Positions 34,538 to 43,500 of a DNA stretch of 51,325 bases are shown piece after piece; position 1 is the stretch's first letter, and every line of letters begins with the position of its first letter. Position numbers and translations under genes: made by a program. Below the pieces are notes generated by a model, which had not been told where the DNA came from, made no database searches, and was given only the letters and a program-made list of their open reading frames with translations. The DNA lies in assembly GCF_023716925.1 (NCBI RefSeq), contig NZ_JAMQQG010000287.1, positions 1-51,325 on the forward strand. The letters run 5' to 3'. The DNA is from Frankia sp. R82. GTDB taxonomy: Bacteria > Actinomycetota > Actinomycetes > Frankiales > Frankiaceae.

Positions 34538-35413
34538 TCACCGCCGCCAGCTGGTGGAGTCGTCCGCGCCCCACACCGGCTGGACGGGCCAGGCCACCGT
34601 CTCCGGCGCCGCCGGCGACGGCAGTGCGGGCGGTGCGGGCGGTGCGGGCGGCGGCGGAATCTGGACGTCGCTGCGGGTGCGGGCGACATAGGCGACCAGC
34701 GCGACGATGAGCACGGTCGCCAGCGCGCTCACCGTGCCGTCCCCGAGGCCGAGACCGTGGCGGTGGGTCGGCTTGCCGAGCCAGTCGGCGAACGACGCGC
34801 CGAGCGGACGGGTCACCACATAGGCCGCCCAGAACGCGGCGACCTCGCCCAGGCCGAACCAGCGGCGCGCGACCACGGGAACCAGGATGATCCCGGTGAA
34901 CATCAGGCCGGACGCCAGATAGCCCAGGTGCAGGGTGTCGGCGGTCAGATCGCCGAGCGCGGTGCCGAGCGCGAACGTGGCGAGCACCGTCGTCCAGTAG
35001 TAGTGCTCGCGCCGGCGGGTGACGATCGAGTGGATCGACAGCGTGCCCTCGGTGCGGTGCCAGCGCCGCAGCACGGCGGCGAGCACCAGCGCGTAGAACA
35101 CCGTGGATCCGATGTGCCCGATCGGCGGGCCGTCGGCGGCCATCGTCCCGAACACGGCGAGCATCACCACCGCGAACCAGTAGACCGGTGCCTGGTAGCG
35201 CCGGGTCCGCAGTTGCAGCCACATCGCGGCGGCGAACCCGAACAGGCCGATCGCGGCCGCGAGCACGAGGTTCACCGAGGCGAGGAAGTCTGCGGTGGCC
35301 TCGCCCATCCCGGTGGAAAGAATCTTGATGGTCCAGAACAGGCCGGTGATCTCGGGAACCTTCGCGGCGACGGGCTCCCTGCCGGGCAACAGACGGTGGA
35401 CGGACGACCGCAT
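34538..35413 (-). CDS. COG4705/DUF347-like repeat membrane protein
   Basis: A 291-aa integral membrane protein with about eight hydrophobic segments. Internal repeats share a G[E/D]xxxDxL core: STGMGEATADFLAS near residue 33, LGTALGDLTADTLHLGY in the middle, and RPLGASFADWLGKP near 215. This is the pattern of the uncharacterised COG4705 (DUF347) family. The C-terminus is a Pro-rich cytosolic tail. The function is unknown; the repeated acidic residues inside membrane helices suggest ion or metal transport. It is transcribed with the DedA gene 7 bp downstream. Confidence 0.78.
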   Translation of the reverse strand: MRSSVHRLLPGREPVAAKVPEITGLFWTIKILSTGMGEATADFLASVNLVLAAAIGLFGFAAAMWLQLRTRRYQAPVYWFAVVMLAVFGTMAADGPPIGHIGSTVFYALVLAAVLRRWHRTEGTLSIHSIVTRRREHYYWTTVLATFALGTALGDLTADTLHLGYLASGLMFTGIILVPVVARRWFGLGEVAAFWAAYVVTRPLGASFADWLGKPTHRHGLGLGDGTVSALATVLIVALVAYVARTRSDVQIPPPPAPPAPPALPSPAAPETVAWPVQPVWGADDSTSWRR

Positions 35414-35552
35414 TCACAGACCTTTCCGAGGTGGGTGCGCGGGCCTACCGAGACCATCACGTCGGCGGTGTGAGGACGGTGTGAGGCGGACCGTGAGCGA
35501 TGGGACGGGCCTCGGTGACGGCCAGCCGGGTGCCGGTCCGTACGATCGGCGG

Positions 35553-37007
35553 ATGGCCGACAGCCGCGCACCTCTCGACGACCGCGCCGTGCCCCCCGCC
35601 CGTGCCGTGCCCCCCGCCCGTGGTGACGAGCTGCTGCGCGGGCTGGGTGCCTACGTGTCCGCGAGCCGGCCGGAGTTCGAGCGGCGCCTGGCCGAGCTCG
35701 TCGGCATCCCCGGGGTCAGCGCGGATCCGGCGCGGGCCGCCGACATCGCGCGCACGGCCGAGCATGCGGTGACCCTGCTGCGCGACGCCGGCCTGTCCGC
35801 GCGGATCGTGGCGACCGCCGGAAACCCGGTCGTCGTCGGCGAGCACCAGGCCGGGGCCGACCGGCCGACCGTCACGATCTACAACCATCTGGACGTCCAG
35901 CCCGCCGACCGCCAGGAATGGCACACCGAGCCGTTCCGGTTGACCATCGCCGGCGACCGCTACAACGGCCGGGGCAGCACCGACGACAAGGGCCCGGCGC
36001 TGACCGCGCTGCAGGCCGCCCAGTTCGCCGTCGGACGCGAATGGCCGGTCAACATCCGGTTCGTCTGGGAGCTGGAGGAGGAGATCGGCAGCCCGAACTT
36101 CGAGGCGTTCGTCCGCGCCGAGCTGCCGCGCCTGGCCACCGACGTCGTACTGGTGTCGGACTCGATCTGGATCGCCGCGGACCGCCCGGCGATCGACTAC
36201 GGCCTGCGCGGCCTGGTCACCTTCGAGGTCACCGTCACCACCGGCCGCAACGACACCCATTCCGGCCTCACCGGCGGCCCCGCCCGCAACCCGCTCACCG
36301 AACTGGCCGGCATCATCGCCGAATGCGTGGACCCGGTGACCGGCCGGGTGCTCGTCCCCGGTTTCGCCGACGCGGTGGCCCCCGTCACCGACGCCGAACT
36401 CGACGGTTTCGTCGCCTCCGGTTTCGACGTGGAGACGTTCATGGCCGCCCACGGCCTGACGTCGCTACGGACCACCGACGTCCGCGAGGTCGTGCGCCGC
36501 ATCATGGCCGAGCCGACCTTCGAGGTGCACGGCCTGACCGGCGGTTACACCGGCCCCGGGGTGAAGACCGTCGTCCCGCCGCGGGCCACCGCGAAACTCA
36601 GTGCCCGGATCGTCCCGCACCAGAATCCGCAGGTGGTGTTCGGGCTGATCCGCGACTTCATCACCGCCCGCCATCCCGACGCCCACGTCGAGCTCGAGGC
36701 CGCGATGCCGCCGTATCTCGGCCCGCACACCGGCCCCTACGCCGACGCCGCCGCGGACGCCGTCGAATACGCTTTCGGCCGCCGCCCCGCGTTCGTCCGC
36801 GAAGGCGGGTCCATCGGCGCCGTCCTCACCATGGACGAGTACCTGAAGGCCCCCGTGATCCTGCTGGGCCTGAGCCTGCCCAGCCACGGCTACCACGCCC
36901 CGAACGAGCACTACGACTGGACCCAGGCCGCCGGCGGCATCCGCATGTTCGCCCACTACCTCGCCCACCTGGCCACCCGGACAGGACAGGTCGGCCAGGC
37001 CGGGTGA
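35553..37007 (+). CDS. M20 family metallopeptidase (dipeptidase / CNDP-like)
   Basis: A 484-aa cytosolic zinc peptidase. Metal-site motifs are visible. YNHLDVQP carries the first metal His and Asp. GRGSTDDKGP contains the bridging Asp, and ELEEEIGS has the catalytic Glu pair. DSIWIAADRPAIDYGLRG contributes a metal Asp, and PSHGYHAPNEHYD contains the last metal His. A dimerisation (lid) domain lies in the middle with NDTHSGLTGGPARNP. It hydrolyses dipeptides or N-acyl amino acids. The start is the ATG at 35553, with a GGCGG upstream; the long 5' extension of the frame overlaps the divergent gene and is not conserved. Residues 1-25 carry a short PPAR duplication. Confidence 0.93.
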   Translation: MADSRAPLDDRAVPPARAVPPARGDELLRGLGAYVSASRPEFERRLAELVGIPGVSADPARAADIARTAEHAVTLLRDAGLSARIVATAGNPVVVGEHQAGADRPTVTIYNHLDVQPADRQEWHTEPFRLTIAGDRYNGRGSTDDKGPALTALQAAQFAVGREWPVNIRFVWELEEEIGSPNFEAFVRAELPRLATDVVLVSDSIWIAADRPAIDYGLRGLVTFEVTVTTGRNDTHSGLTGGPARNPLTELAGIIAECVDPVTGRVLVPGFADAVAPVTDAELDGFVASGFDVETFMAAHGLTSLRTTDVREVVRRIMAEPTFEVHGLTGGYTGPGVKTVVPPRATAKLSARIVPHQNPQVVFGLIRDFITARHPDAHVELEAAMPPYLGPHTGPYADAAADAVEYAFGRRPAFVREGGSIGAVLTMDEYLKAPVILLGLSLPSHGYHAPNEHYDWTQAAGGIRMFAHYLAHLATRTGQVGQAG

Positions 37008-37040
37008 TCCCGCGGCGCCCGGCTCCACCGCCCGGGCCGA

Positions 37041-37832
37041 CTACCGGGCTGGGACGACGCCGATGGCGCCGCCCTCCGGGCCGAGGCGGTTGAGCAGCAG
37101 CGGAAGTTCATGCGCCCGCACATAGTCGTCGACGGCCTGCTGGGCGCCCTTCCACCAGCCATAGTCATCGACGATGAGCACGCCGCTGGGGGTGGTGCGC
37201 GGGTAGAGGTGCTCCATCTCGTGCCGGGTCGACTCGTACCAGTCGGTGTCCAGGCGCAGCAGCGCGATCTGCTCGGGGGCGTGTTCGGGCACGGTGTCCT
37301 CCACCTTTCCCTGGACGAAGTGCACCTGGTCGGCGGGATAACCGATCCGGGCGACGTTCGCCCGCACCTCGTCGAGGGACACGACGCACCAGGCGGAGTC
37401 GGCCTGGTTGCGGTCGGAACGTGACAGCAGGCCGGCGGCGGTCTGCCCGTCGGGCGCGACGTCGAGGTCGGTCGGCGCCGACATTCCCTCGAAGGTGTCG
37501 AACAGGTAGAGGTGGCGCGAGGTGTCCCCGAGCTCCAGCAGCGTGCGCGCCGCCGCCATCGTCGACCCGCCGGCCCACACCCCGCACTCGACGATGTCCC
37601 CGGGTATTCCGCTGCGCACGAGGTAGCGGACGCCCTGGATGAGCCCGAAGACCTTCGCCTGGTCAGTGAGGGTGTACGGCGCCGACTCGCGGATCGTCGC
37701 CAGCGCCTGCGCGTCCATCCCGGCCGGAACCTCCCAGCCCGGCCTGCGCACCACCTCGAACCCGGTGCGCTTCACCGCCCGGCGCACATAGTCCTTGACA
37801 AGCTTCCTGCTCACGGGCTGCCTGGTGGTCAT
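37041..37832 (-). CDS. TylF/MycF-type O-methyltransferase (macrocin methyltransferase family)
   Basis: A 263-aa SAM-dependent, metal-requiring methyltransferase. The SAM loop is GDIVECGVWAGGSTM, preceded by YTLTDQAKVFGLIQGVRYL. Metal ligands are in LLRLDTDWYEST and LIVDDYGWW, as in TylF and MycF, which methylate deoxysugars of macrolides. In this family many homologues methylate other sugars or cell-surface glycans. It converges on the M20 gene with 33 bp between stops. The start is the ATG at 37832 with GGAAGG upstream. No glycosyltransferase or antibiotic cluster is adjacent, so the acceptor is unknown. Confidence 0.9.
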   Translation of the reverse strand: MTTRQPVSRKLVKDYVRRAVKRTGFEVVRRPGWEVPAGMDAQALATIRESAPYTLTDQAKVFGLIQGVRYLVRSGIPGDIVECGVWAGGSTMAAARTLLELGDTSRHLYLFDTFEGMSAPTDLDVAPDGQTAAGLLSRSDRNQADSAWCVVSLDEVRANVARIGYPADQVHFVQGKVEDTVPEHAPEQIALLRLDTDWYESTRHEMEHLYPRTTPSGVLIVDDYGWWKGAQQAVDDYVRAHELPLLLNRLGPEGGAIGVVPAR

Positions 37833-37972
37833 GGTTGCCTTCCCGGGCTGATGCCGACGGCCCCGTGGCTCGGTGGCCTGGTGTCCCAGCGGTCCACTGA
37901 TGTCGTGGTGTGGCGACTGTGTGGTCTGGTGACTTTGTGTCGGCGTGTCGTCGTGCATGGGTGAGCATGTTC

Positions 37973-38338
37973 TCACAGCGAACGCACAGCGTGGTCGCGG
38001 ATCGCGGGCATCCGGGTGCCACGGTCGCCGTGGACGGGCCGGTTACCGGCGGCTGGTGTGGCGGTGGCGCGCAACAGGTCGAGGGCGTGTCGCAGCTCGG
38101 TGTTCTCGCGGGCCAGGCGGCGGATCTCGGCCTGGTGCCGGCGAAGGTCGGCCCGGGCCCGGTCGGCGGTGGACTCGGCGCCGCGCACCCAGGTTCGCAG
38201 GGTCTCCGCGCTGATGGCGAAGGCGGCGGCGACGGTCTGGATCGCCGCCCACTCGGAGGCGTGCCGCGGGCGGCTCTGTCTGACCTGCGCCACGGCCTGC
38301 GCGCGGAAGGCGGGGGTGTAGCGGGTGGGGCGTCCCAT
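37973..38338 (-). mobile_element. Solitary IS3-family OrfA (transposase HTH subunit), element remnant
   Basis: A 121-aa protein beginning MGRPTRYTPAFRAQAVAQV, an IS3-type HTH_Tnp_1 domain with a recognition helix around SAETLRTWVRGAE. A leucine-rich coiled coil follows (LRRHQAEIRRLARENTELRH). In intact IS3 elements, OrfA is followed by the DDE-bearing OrfB in the -1 frame. Here the sequence after the stop runs straight into the TylF gene region with no OrfB. No terminal inverted repeats are seen. It is therefore a partial element; it could also persist as a DNA-binding inhibitor of related copies. Confidence 0.8.
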
Positions 38339-38388
38339 GTGAGGTCTCGTCTCCGTTCAATGCCACGCCCACGATGGGCGGCTCGGTG

Positions 38389-39789
38389 TCAGGGGGTGGA
38401 AGTCGGCGCGCGGGGAGATCCCGAGCCGCTCTGGGGAGTGAGTGCGATGACGAGCAGTGCATCGCTGGGCGAGACCGCGGGGCTGGTCTCCTCCGACGGA
38501 CCTGCCCGGGACGTGGTGGCCTGCGGATTGCTGGTCGGAGCTGTGAAAGGGGCGACCGTGCGCCGCCCGGGAGCGGAGGGGACAGGTGACGGTGTGGGTC
38601 TCGGCGGCGGCTCCGCGGCCGGATCGGGGGTCGGATCGGGAGACGGATCAGGAGTCGGCGACCCGCCGGACGAACCCGCGGTCGCCGGACCCGCCACGGA
38701 TGTGGCCACGGCCGGGGTGGTCGTCGGCGCCGGTGCGGGTGGCGGCGCGAGGGCGGTGGGGGAGCTGCCCGGGTGCGTTGCCGGCGGGGTGACGGTCGGG
38801 CCGGGCAGGGCGCCGATGGTGGTGTAGGCGGCGCTCCAGGCGAGGACGGCACGCACATAGCTGTCCGACGGGTTGTAGGTGAGAATCGCGGCCCGCAGCG
38901 ACGCCGGTTCGGCGAGATCGTGACGGTGCCCGCACAGGTAGCCGGCGGCGGCGAGGGCGGCGTCGTCGACGTTGTTCGGGTCGGCGCGTCCGTCGCCGGA
39001 ACCGTCGCGGCCGGCCCAGGCCCAGGTGGTCGGAATGAACTGCATCGGCCCGACGGCCCGGTCGAAGCGGCGGTCACCGTCGAGCCGGCCGGAGTCGGTG
39101 TCGCGGATCAGGGCTCGGCCGTTCTGGCCGTCCAGGGCCGGGCCGAGGATGGGGGTCGTGATGGTGTCGTCGGCCCTGATCACGCGGCCGACACCGTGGC
39201 CGGACTCCACCCGGCCGATGCCGGCGAGCAGCTGCCAGTGAAGGTGGCAGCCCGGCCACTGCGCCGCCGCTCGCCGTTCGGCCGCACGGTAGGCGTCCAG
39301 CACCCGGGCCGGAATCCGGCGCTCGGCGGCCGTGAGGGTGACGGTGCTGGTCGATGAGTCCGGCCCCGCGACGGCCGGGGCGGTGGTGTTACCGGGTTCC
39401 GGTGTGCCGGCCACCGGCTGCCCGGCCTGGCCGGGGGTGGCGGCAGGAGGTGCGTCGGCGGTCGGCGGATGTGCCGCGATCAGCGGGGGCACATCGTCGT
39501 CGTAGTCGCGGGCCGGTGGGTGCGCGATCGATGCCGGGGCCGCGGTGGCCATGCTGGTCGTCTCCGGCCCAACAGCACCGGGACCCAGGCCGACGGCGCC
39601 GAGCAGGCCGATCACCGCGAGGGTGGCGAGCAGACCGGTGGCGGGTCCGCGCCGGACATCGCGGCGTCGTGTGTGCCGTCGGGCGTGCTGCCGGGCGTGC
39701 TGCCGGCGGGCGTGTCGACCCGAGTCGCGCGCGGGACGCCGGGAGCGGTGGCGTGCGGTGTGGTCGGCGGCATGCCGATGCCGGCTCAT
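38389..39789 (-). CDS. Secreted lytic transglycosylase (SLT/MltB-like)
   Basis: A 466-aa exported peptidoglycan hydrolase. A basic His/Arg-rich n-region (residues 1-47) leads to a hydrophobic segment (about 50-72) and an AATAAPASIAH cleavage-like region. The catalytic domain (about 155-330) has GRVESGHG with the likely acid Glu195, then AVGPMQFIPTTWAW and the AALAAAGYLCG core, as in actinobacterial MltB-like transglycosylases. A long Pro/Thr/Ser C-terminal tail, about 130 residues, probably spans the wall. The enzyme cleaves glycan strands to 1,6-anhydro-muropeptides during growth or spore germination. ATG at 39789 follows GGGAGG. A structured leader and GTAAC boxes lie upstream. It is divergent from the RHS gene. 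Confidence 0.88.
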   Translation of the reverse strand: MSRHRHAADHTARHRSRRPARDSGRHARRQHARQHARRHTRRRDVRRGPATGLLATLAVIGLLGAVGLGPGAVGPETTSMATAAPASIAHPPARDYDDDVPPLIAAHPPTADAPPAATPGQAGQPVAGTPEPGNTTAPAVAGPDSSTSTVTLTAAERRIPARVLDAYRAAERRAAAQWPGCHLHWQLLAGIGRVESGHGVGRVIRADDTITTPILGPALDGQNGRALIRDTDSGRLDGDRRFDRAVGPMQFIPTTWAWAGRDGSGDGRADPNNVDDAALAAAGYLCGHRHDLAEPASLRAAILTYNPSDSYVRAVLAWSAAYTTIGALPGPTVTPPATHPGSSPTALAPPPAPAPTTTPAVATSVAGPATAGSSGGSPTPDPSPDPTPDPAAEPPPRPTPSPVPSAPGRRTVAPFTAPTSNPQATTSRAGPSEETSPAVSPSDALLVIALTPQSGSGSPRAPTSTP

Positions 39790-39884
39790 ACCGAGGGCCT
39801 CCCTTGCGATGACGGGCCGGTGCGCCCCGTCCGGTCGACGCACGCGACACCTGTCGAACCGGCCGGACGTGAAATCCACCTCCT

Positions 39885-39911
39885 CCTTTCCGGGGCTGCG
39901 TCCCGGAAAGG
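39885..39911 (-). promoter_or_regulatory. Strong hairpin in the lytic transglycosylase leader
   Basis: A perfect 10-bp stem (CCTTTCCGGG / CCCGGAAAGG) with a 7-nt loop, about 100 nt upstream of the start codon. On the RNA of the minus strand its 3' arm runs into AAAGGAGGAGG, a ribosome-binding-like sequence. It could be an attenuator or a control hairpin of a cis-regulatory leader. Confidence 0.5.
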
Positions 39912-40133
39912 GGTGATGCCGGGAACCACGAGGGAACCCGGCGGGTCGGCCTGCCGCATCCCTGTCCCTGGAATGCGGTTTCCGTGGGCGCCGACCCCGG
40001 TCTTCCGATCGTGTGGGCGACAACGACCGGAAGTGCGACACCGAGATCTTCCGTGACTCTGATCCGGAGCAGGACTCTGACATATGGGCGCTGCGATTGC
40101 CACCCCTTTCGGGCAGAAAGTTCCTTGCTGCCC

Positions 40134-40227
40134 GTAACGATCAATCTCTGGGGTGATCGGCATTGCCCAAGAATTGGGGCCATATGTTACGGCGAAGTAA
40201 CACCCCATTGGGTGACCCAGGTAACAC
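40134..40227. promoter_or_regulatory. GTAAC/GTTAC box cluster
   Basis: GTAAC at 40134-40138, the perfect inverted repeat TGTTAC-GGCGAA-GTAACA at 40185-40202, and a second direct GTAACAC at 40221-40227. The GTTAC-n6-GTAAC spacing is like GlnR/MtrA-type response-regulator sites in actinobacteria. MtrA is known to control cell-wall hydrolase genes, which fits the neighbouring lytic transglycosylase. This is inference. Confidence 0.4.
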
Positions 40228-40532
40228 TCTTAACTGACGGTGGTTATTGATGATCCTCCTGGCTGGATGCGCTCACCGGCAGTTCAAGGGCTTCCGGGAA
40301 AGCCGCTGTTCGCCGCCTTCCTTCATCACCGGAGGTAGCTGCCGCTGCGGCTGCTTTCGCGTGAAGGTAACCGTGGGTAGCGCTACAGAAAAGCAACGCC
40401 GGTCCTGATTTCTGTACCGCGATCCACGCCCCTGTCATTTTCGGTGGTCCGCGCGGTCTGCCGTTCCCCTCGGCGACCGCGCGGACATCCGTGTGCGGAT
40501 CTCTTTGTTTCCGGTGGATCGGAGCTGGCCTG

Positions 40533-43500
40533 ATGTGGACGTCGCCCGGGCGCCCTCGCATGTTGTTCACCCGTGTTCTCGGGGTGCTGCTGGTCGCGGT
40601 TCTGGCCATGACAGTCGCCGAGTTCGTGCCGGCCGCGCGGCACGTGGCCCAGGCGGCGGCCACCGCGCAGCCGCCCCCGACGGACGCCGGGCCGCCCGAG
40701 CGGCCGGACCTCGTCTCGGCGCAGCTCGCCGCGCGTGCGGACAAGCGGCGGATCGAGGTCACCGACGCCCGCACCGAGTCGACGTCGACGTTCGTGAACC
40801 CCGACGGCACGATCACCGTCGACTCCTACTCCGGCATCCGCCGGGTCCACCGCGGTGACGGCTGGGCCGACGTCGACTCGACCCTCGTGCTCGCCGACGG
40901 AAAGGTCACTCCGAAGGTCGCCAAGGCGGGCATCGTGCTCTCCGCCGGCGGCAGGGCCGGCGGAGACGTCGCGACCCTGGTCGACGGCCCCCGCGAACTC
41001 GCCTTCGCCTGGCCGGACGCGCTGCCCGCCCCGACCCTCGCCGGCAGCACCGCCACCTACGCCGACGTGGCCCCCGGCACCGACCTGCTCGTCAAGGTCA
41101 CCCCGACCGGCTACGACGTGCGGATCGTCGCCCACACCCCCGCGGCGGCCCAGGCCGCGCTGCGCCTGCCGATGCGCCTCAAGGGCGTCACCGCCGCGCG
41201 CACCAAGGACGGCGAGCTGCGGCTGTCCGCCGGCGGCAAGGTGACGGCCCGCTCACCCGCCCCGTTGATGTGGGACGCCCACGTCGACCCGAAGGCCAAG
41301 CTGCCCGACCACACCCACGGAGTCGACGCCACCCTCGACGGCACCGCCGCCGCACCGACCCTCACCCTGAAGCCCGACAGGGCCTGGCTCACCGACGCCG
41401 CCCGCCAGTACCCGGTCACCATCGACCCGGCGGCCACCCTCGCCGACAACCTCGATACCGACGTCAACAACGCCAACCCGACGACGAACTACGACACCGG
41501 CGACACCCTGCGAGTCGGCAACTACCTCGGCGCGGCGGTGAACCGCTCGTTCCTGCGCTTCGACGACTCAGGTATCAAGAACCGGCACGTCACGTCCGCC
41601 GTGCTGAACCTGTGGCAGGGCGGCTCGGCAACGTGCACCGCCGAGCCGACGGTCGTGCAGGGCGCGGGCGGCATGGGCGCGGGCACGACCTGGAACACCC
41701 AGCCCAGCGCGGACGGCACCAACTGGGGCAACGCCACGTTCAACAACGGCGGCTCCTGCACCGGCTCCGGTGGCACGAACATCGACATCACCGGCCTCGT
41801 CGACGCCTGGGCGCACAACGGCTTCGCCTCCCCGGAGGCGCTGACCATCCGCGCCCCCAACGAGTCTGACGCCAACCAGTTCAAGTACTTCTACTCCGGC
41901 GACACGATGCTCGCCCCGCACATCTCCACCACCTACAACTCCTACCCGGGCACGGTCGCCGGCCGCTTCACCAGCCCGTGCTCGGCGCAGTGCGGCGGCA
42001 GCCCGGCGATGGTGCTGACGAACACCACCACCCCGACCCTGTCCGGCTCCTCGTTCGATCCCGACGGCGGGCAGGTCCGCGTCGACGTCGAGGTGTGGAA
42101 CTCCACCGGTACCACGAAGATCACCGGCGGGTCGGTGTCGAACACCCCCTCGAACTCGCCGGCCTACTGGACGGTGCCCGCGGGCCTGCTGACGAACGGC
42201 ACCGCCTACGAGTGGCGCGCCCGGGCCTTCGACGGGGTCGACTACTCGCAGAACTGGTCGTCGTGGATCCCGTTCACCGTCGACACCACCGCACCCGCCG
42301 CACCCACCGCGGTGAGCTCGGCGGCCTGGCCGTCCGGCGGCTGGGCCGCGGCGACCTCCGGCACGTTCACCTGGACCTCACCCGGCGGTGACACCCAGTC
42401 GTTCCTCTACGGTCTCGACCAGCCCTCCCCGGCCAGCGAAACCACCGCGACGACCACGCCGACGCTGACGGTCGGCGGCGGCCTGCACACCTTCTACCTG
42501 CGCACCAAGGACAAGGCCGGCAACCTGTCGTCGGTCGTCAGCTACGGTTTCGGGGTCGGTTCCGGGGCGCTCGCGCAACCCGCGGACGGTGCCCGCGCCC
42601 AGCGGTTCGCCACCCTCGAGGGCCAGGCCCCCACCACCCAGACGAAGGTCACCTTCCAGTACCGGCTCGGCACGAACACCGCCACCGGCTGGACCGACAT
42701 CCCCACCGGCGACGTCGTCATCGCGGGCGGCACGACCCACCCGACGTGGCCGATGGTCCGCAACGGCTCCGGCCTGTTCGACAAGCTGACCTGGGACGTC
42801 GCCGCGACGATGACCGCCGTCGGCGCCTCCGACGGGCCGCTGCAGGTCCAGGCCTGCTTCCGGGACGCCTCGAACACGGTGAGCTGCGCACCGGCGCACA
42901 CCATCCAGTTCACCCGGCACGCGTTCGCCGACGCCGAAGCCACGCAGGCCGTCGGACCGGGATCGGTGGCGTTGCTCACCGGTGACTACTCGGTGTCCGC
43001 CACCGACGCGTCGCTGCCGGCCTACACCGGTGACCTCACCGTCGGGCGCACCTTCACCACCCTCGGGGTGAACGCCCCGGCCGGCGGCGGTCTCACCGTC
43101 GACCCGTCGACCCCGGCGGCGGCCGGCTGGGCCGGCAACGGCTGCACCGCCGCCGGCAACGCCGTCACCGCGTCGTTCACCGCCCCCGCGAACTCCCTGC
43201 TGCTCGCCCTCGCCGACACCGCCTCCACCGGGGCTGGCGCCAGCACCACCCCGTCGATCTCCGACTCCGGCGGCCTGGCCTGGACGAAGATCGGCTCCTC
43301 GGGGGCGAACGGCACCAAGGACGAGGCGATCGCCTGGTGGGCGAAGACCTCCGCCGCCGCCGCCCGCACCGTCACCCTCACGTCGGCGACGAACACCTGC
43401 TCGAAGTTCCTGCAGGTCGTGGTCGTCAAGAACGCGAACCTGACCACGCCGATCGGCGCGACGAACATCGGCCCGGCCGGCAACACCACCGCGGGCGTGC

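Larger units (their letters stand above)
39790..40532. other. Divergent promoter region and leader
   Basis: A region of 743 bp between the divergent lytic transglycosylase and RHS genes. It holds a hairpin-bearing leader on the minus-strand side (39885-39911, and a weaker stem near 39920-39945), several GTAAC/GTTAC boxes around 40134-40227, and AT-richer sequence near 40225-40255. The right end supplies the GGAG ribosome binding site of the RHS gene. No gene is seen. Confidence 0.55.

Noticed and set aside
32347-34710. 787-aa plus-strand open frame across uppP and the DedA gene
   Set aside because: It lies antisense to two well-supported genes and has Gly/Asp/Glu/Arg-rich shadow composition.
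39790-40130. c-di-AMP (ydaO) riboswitch in front of the lytic transglycosylase gene
   Set aside because: The conserved ydaO blocks (GAACCCGUCAGC, AACCUCGUAGGC and the GGGGxGAA box) could not be found on the minus strand. Only a generic hairpin leader remains.
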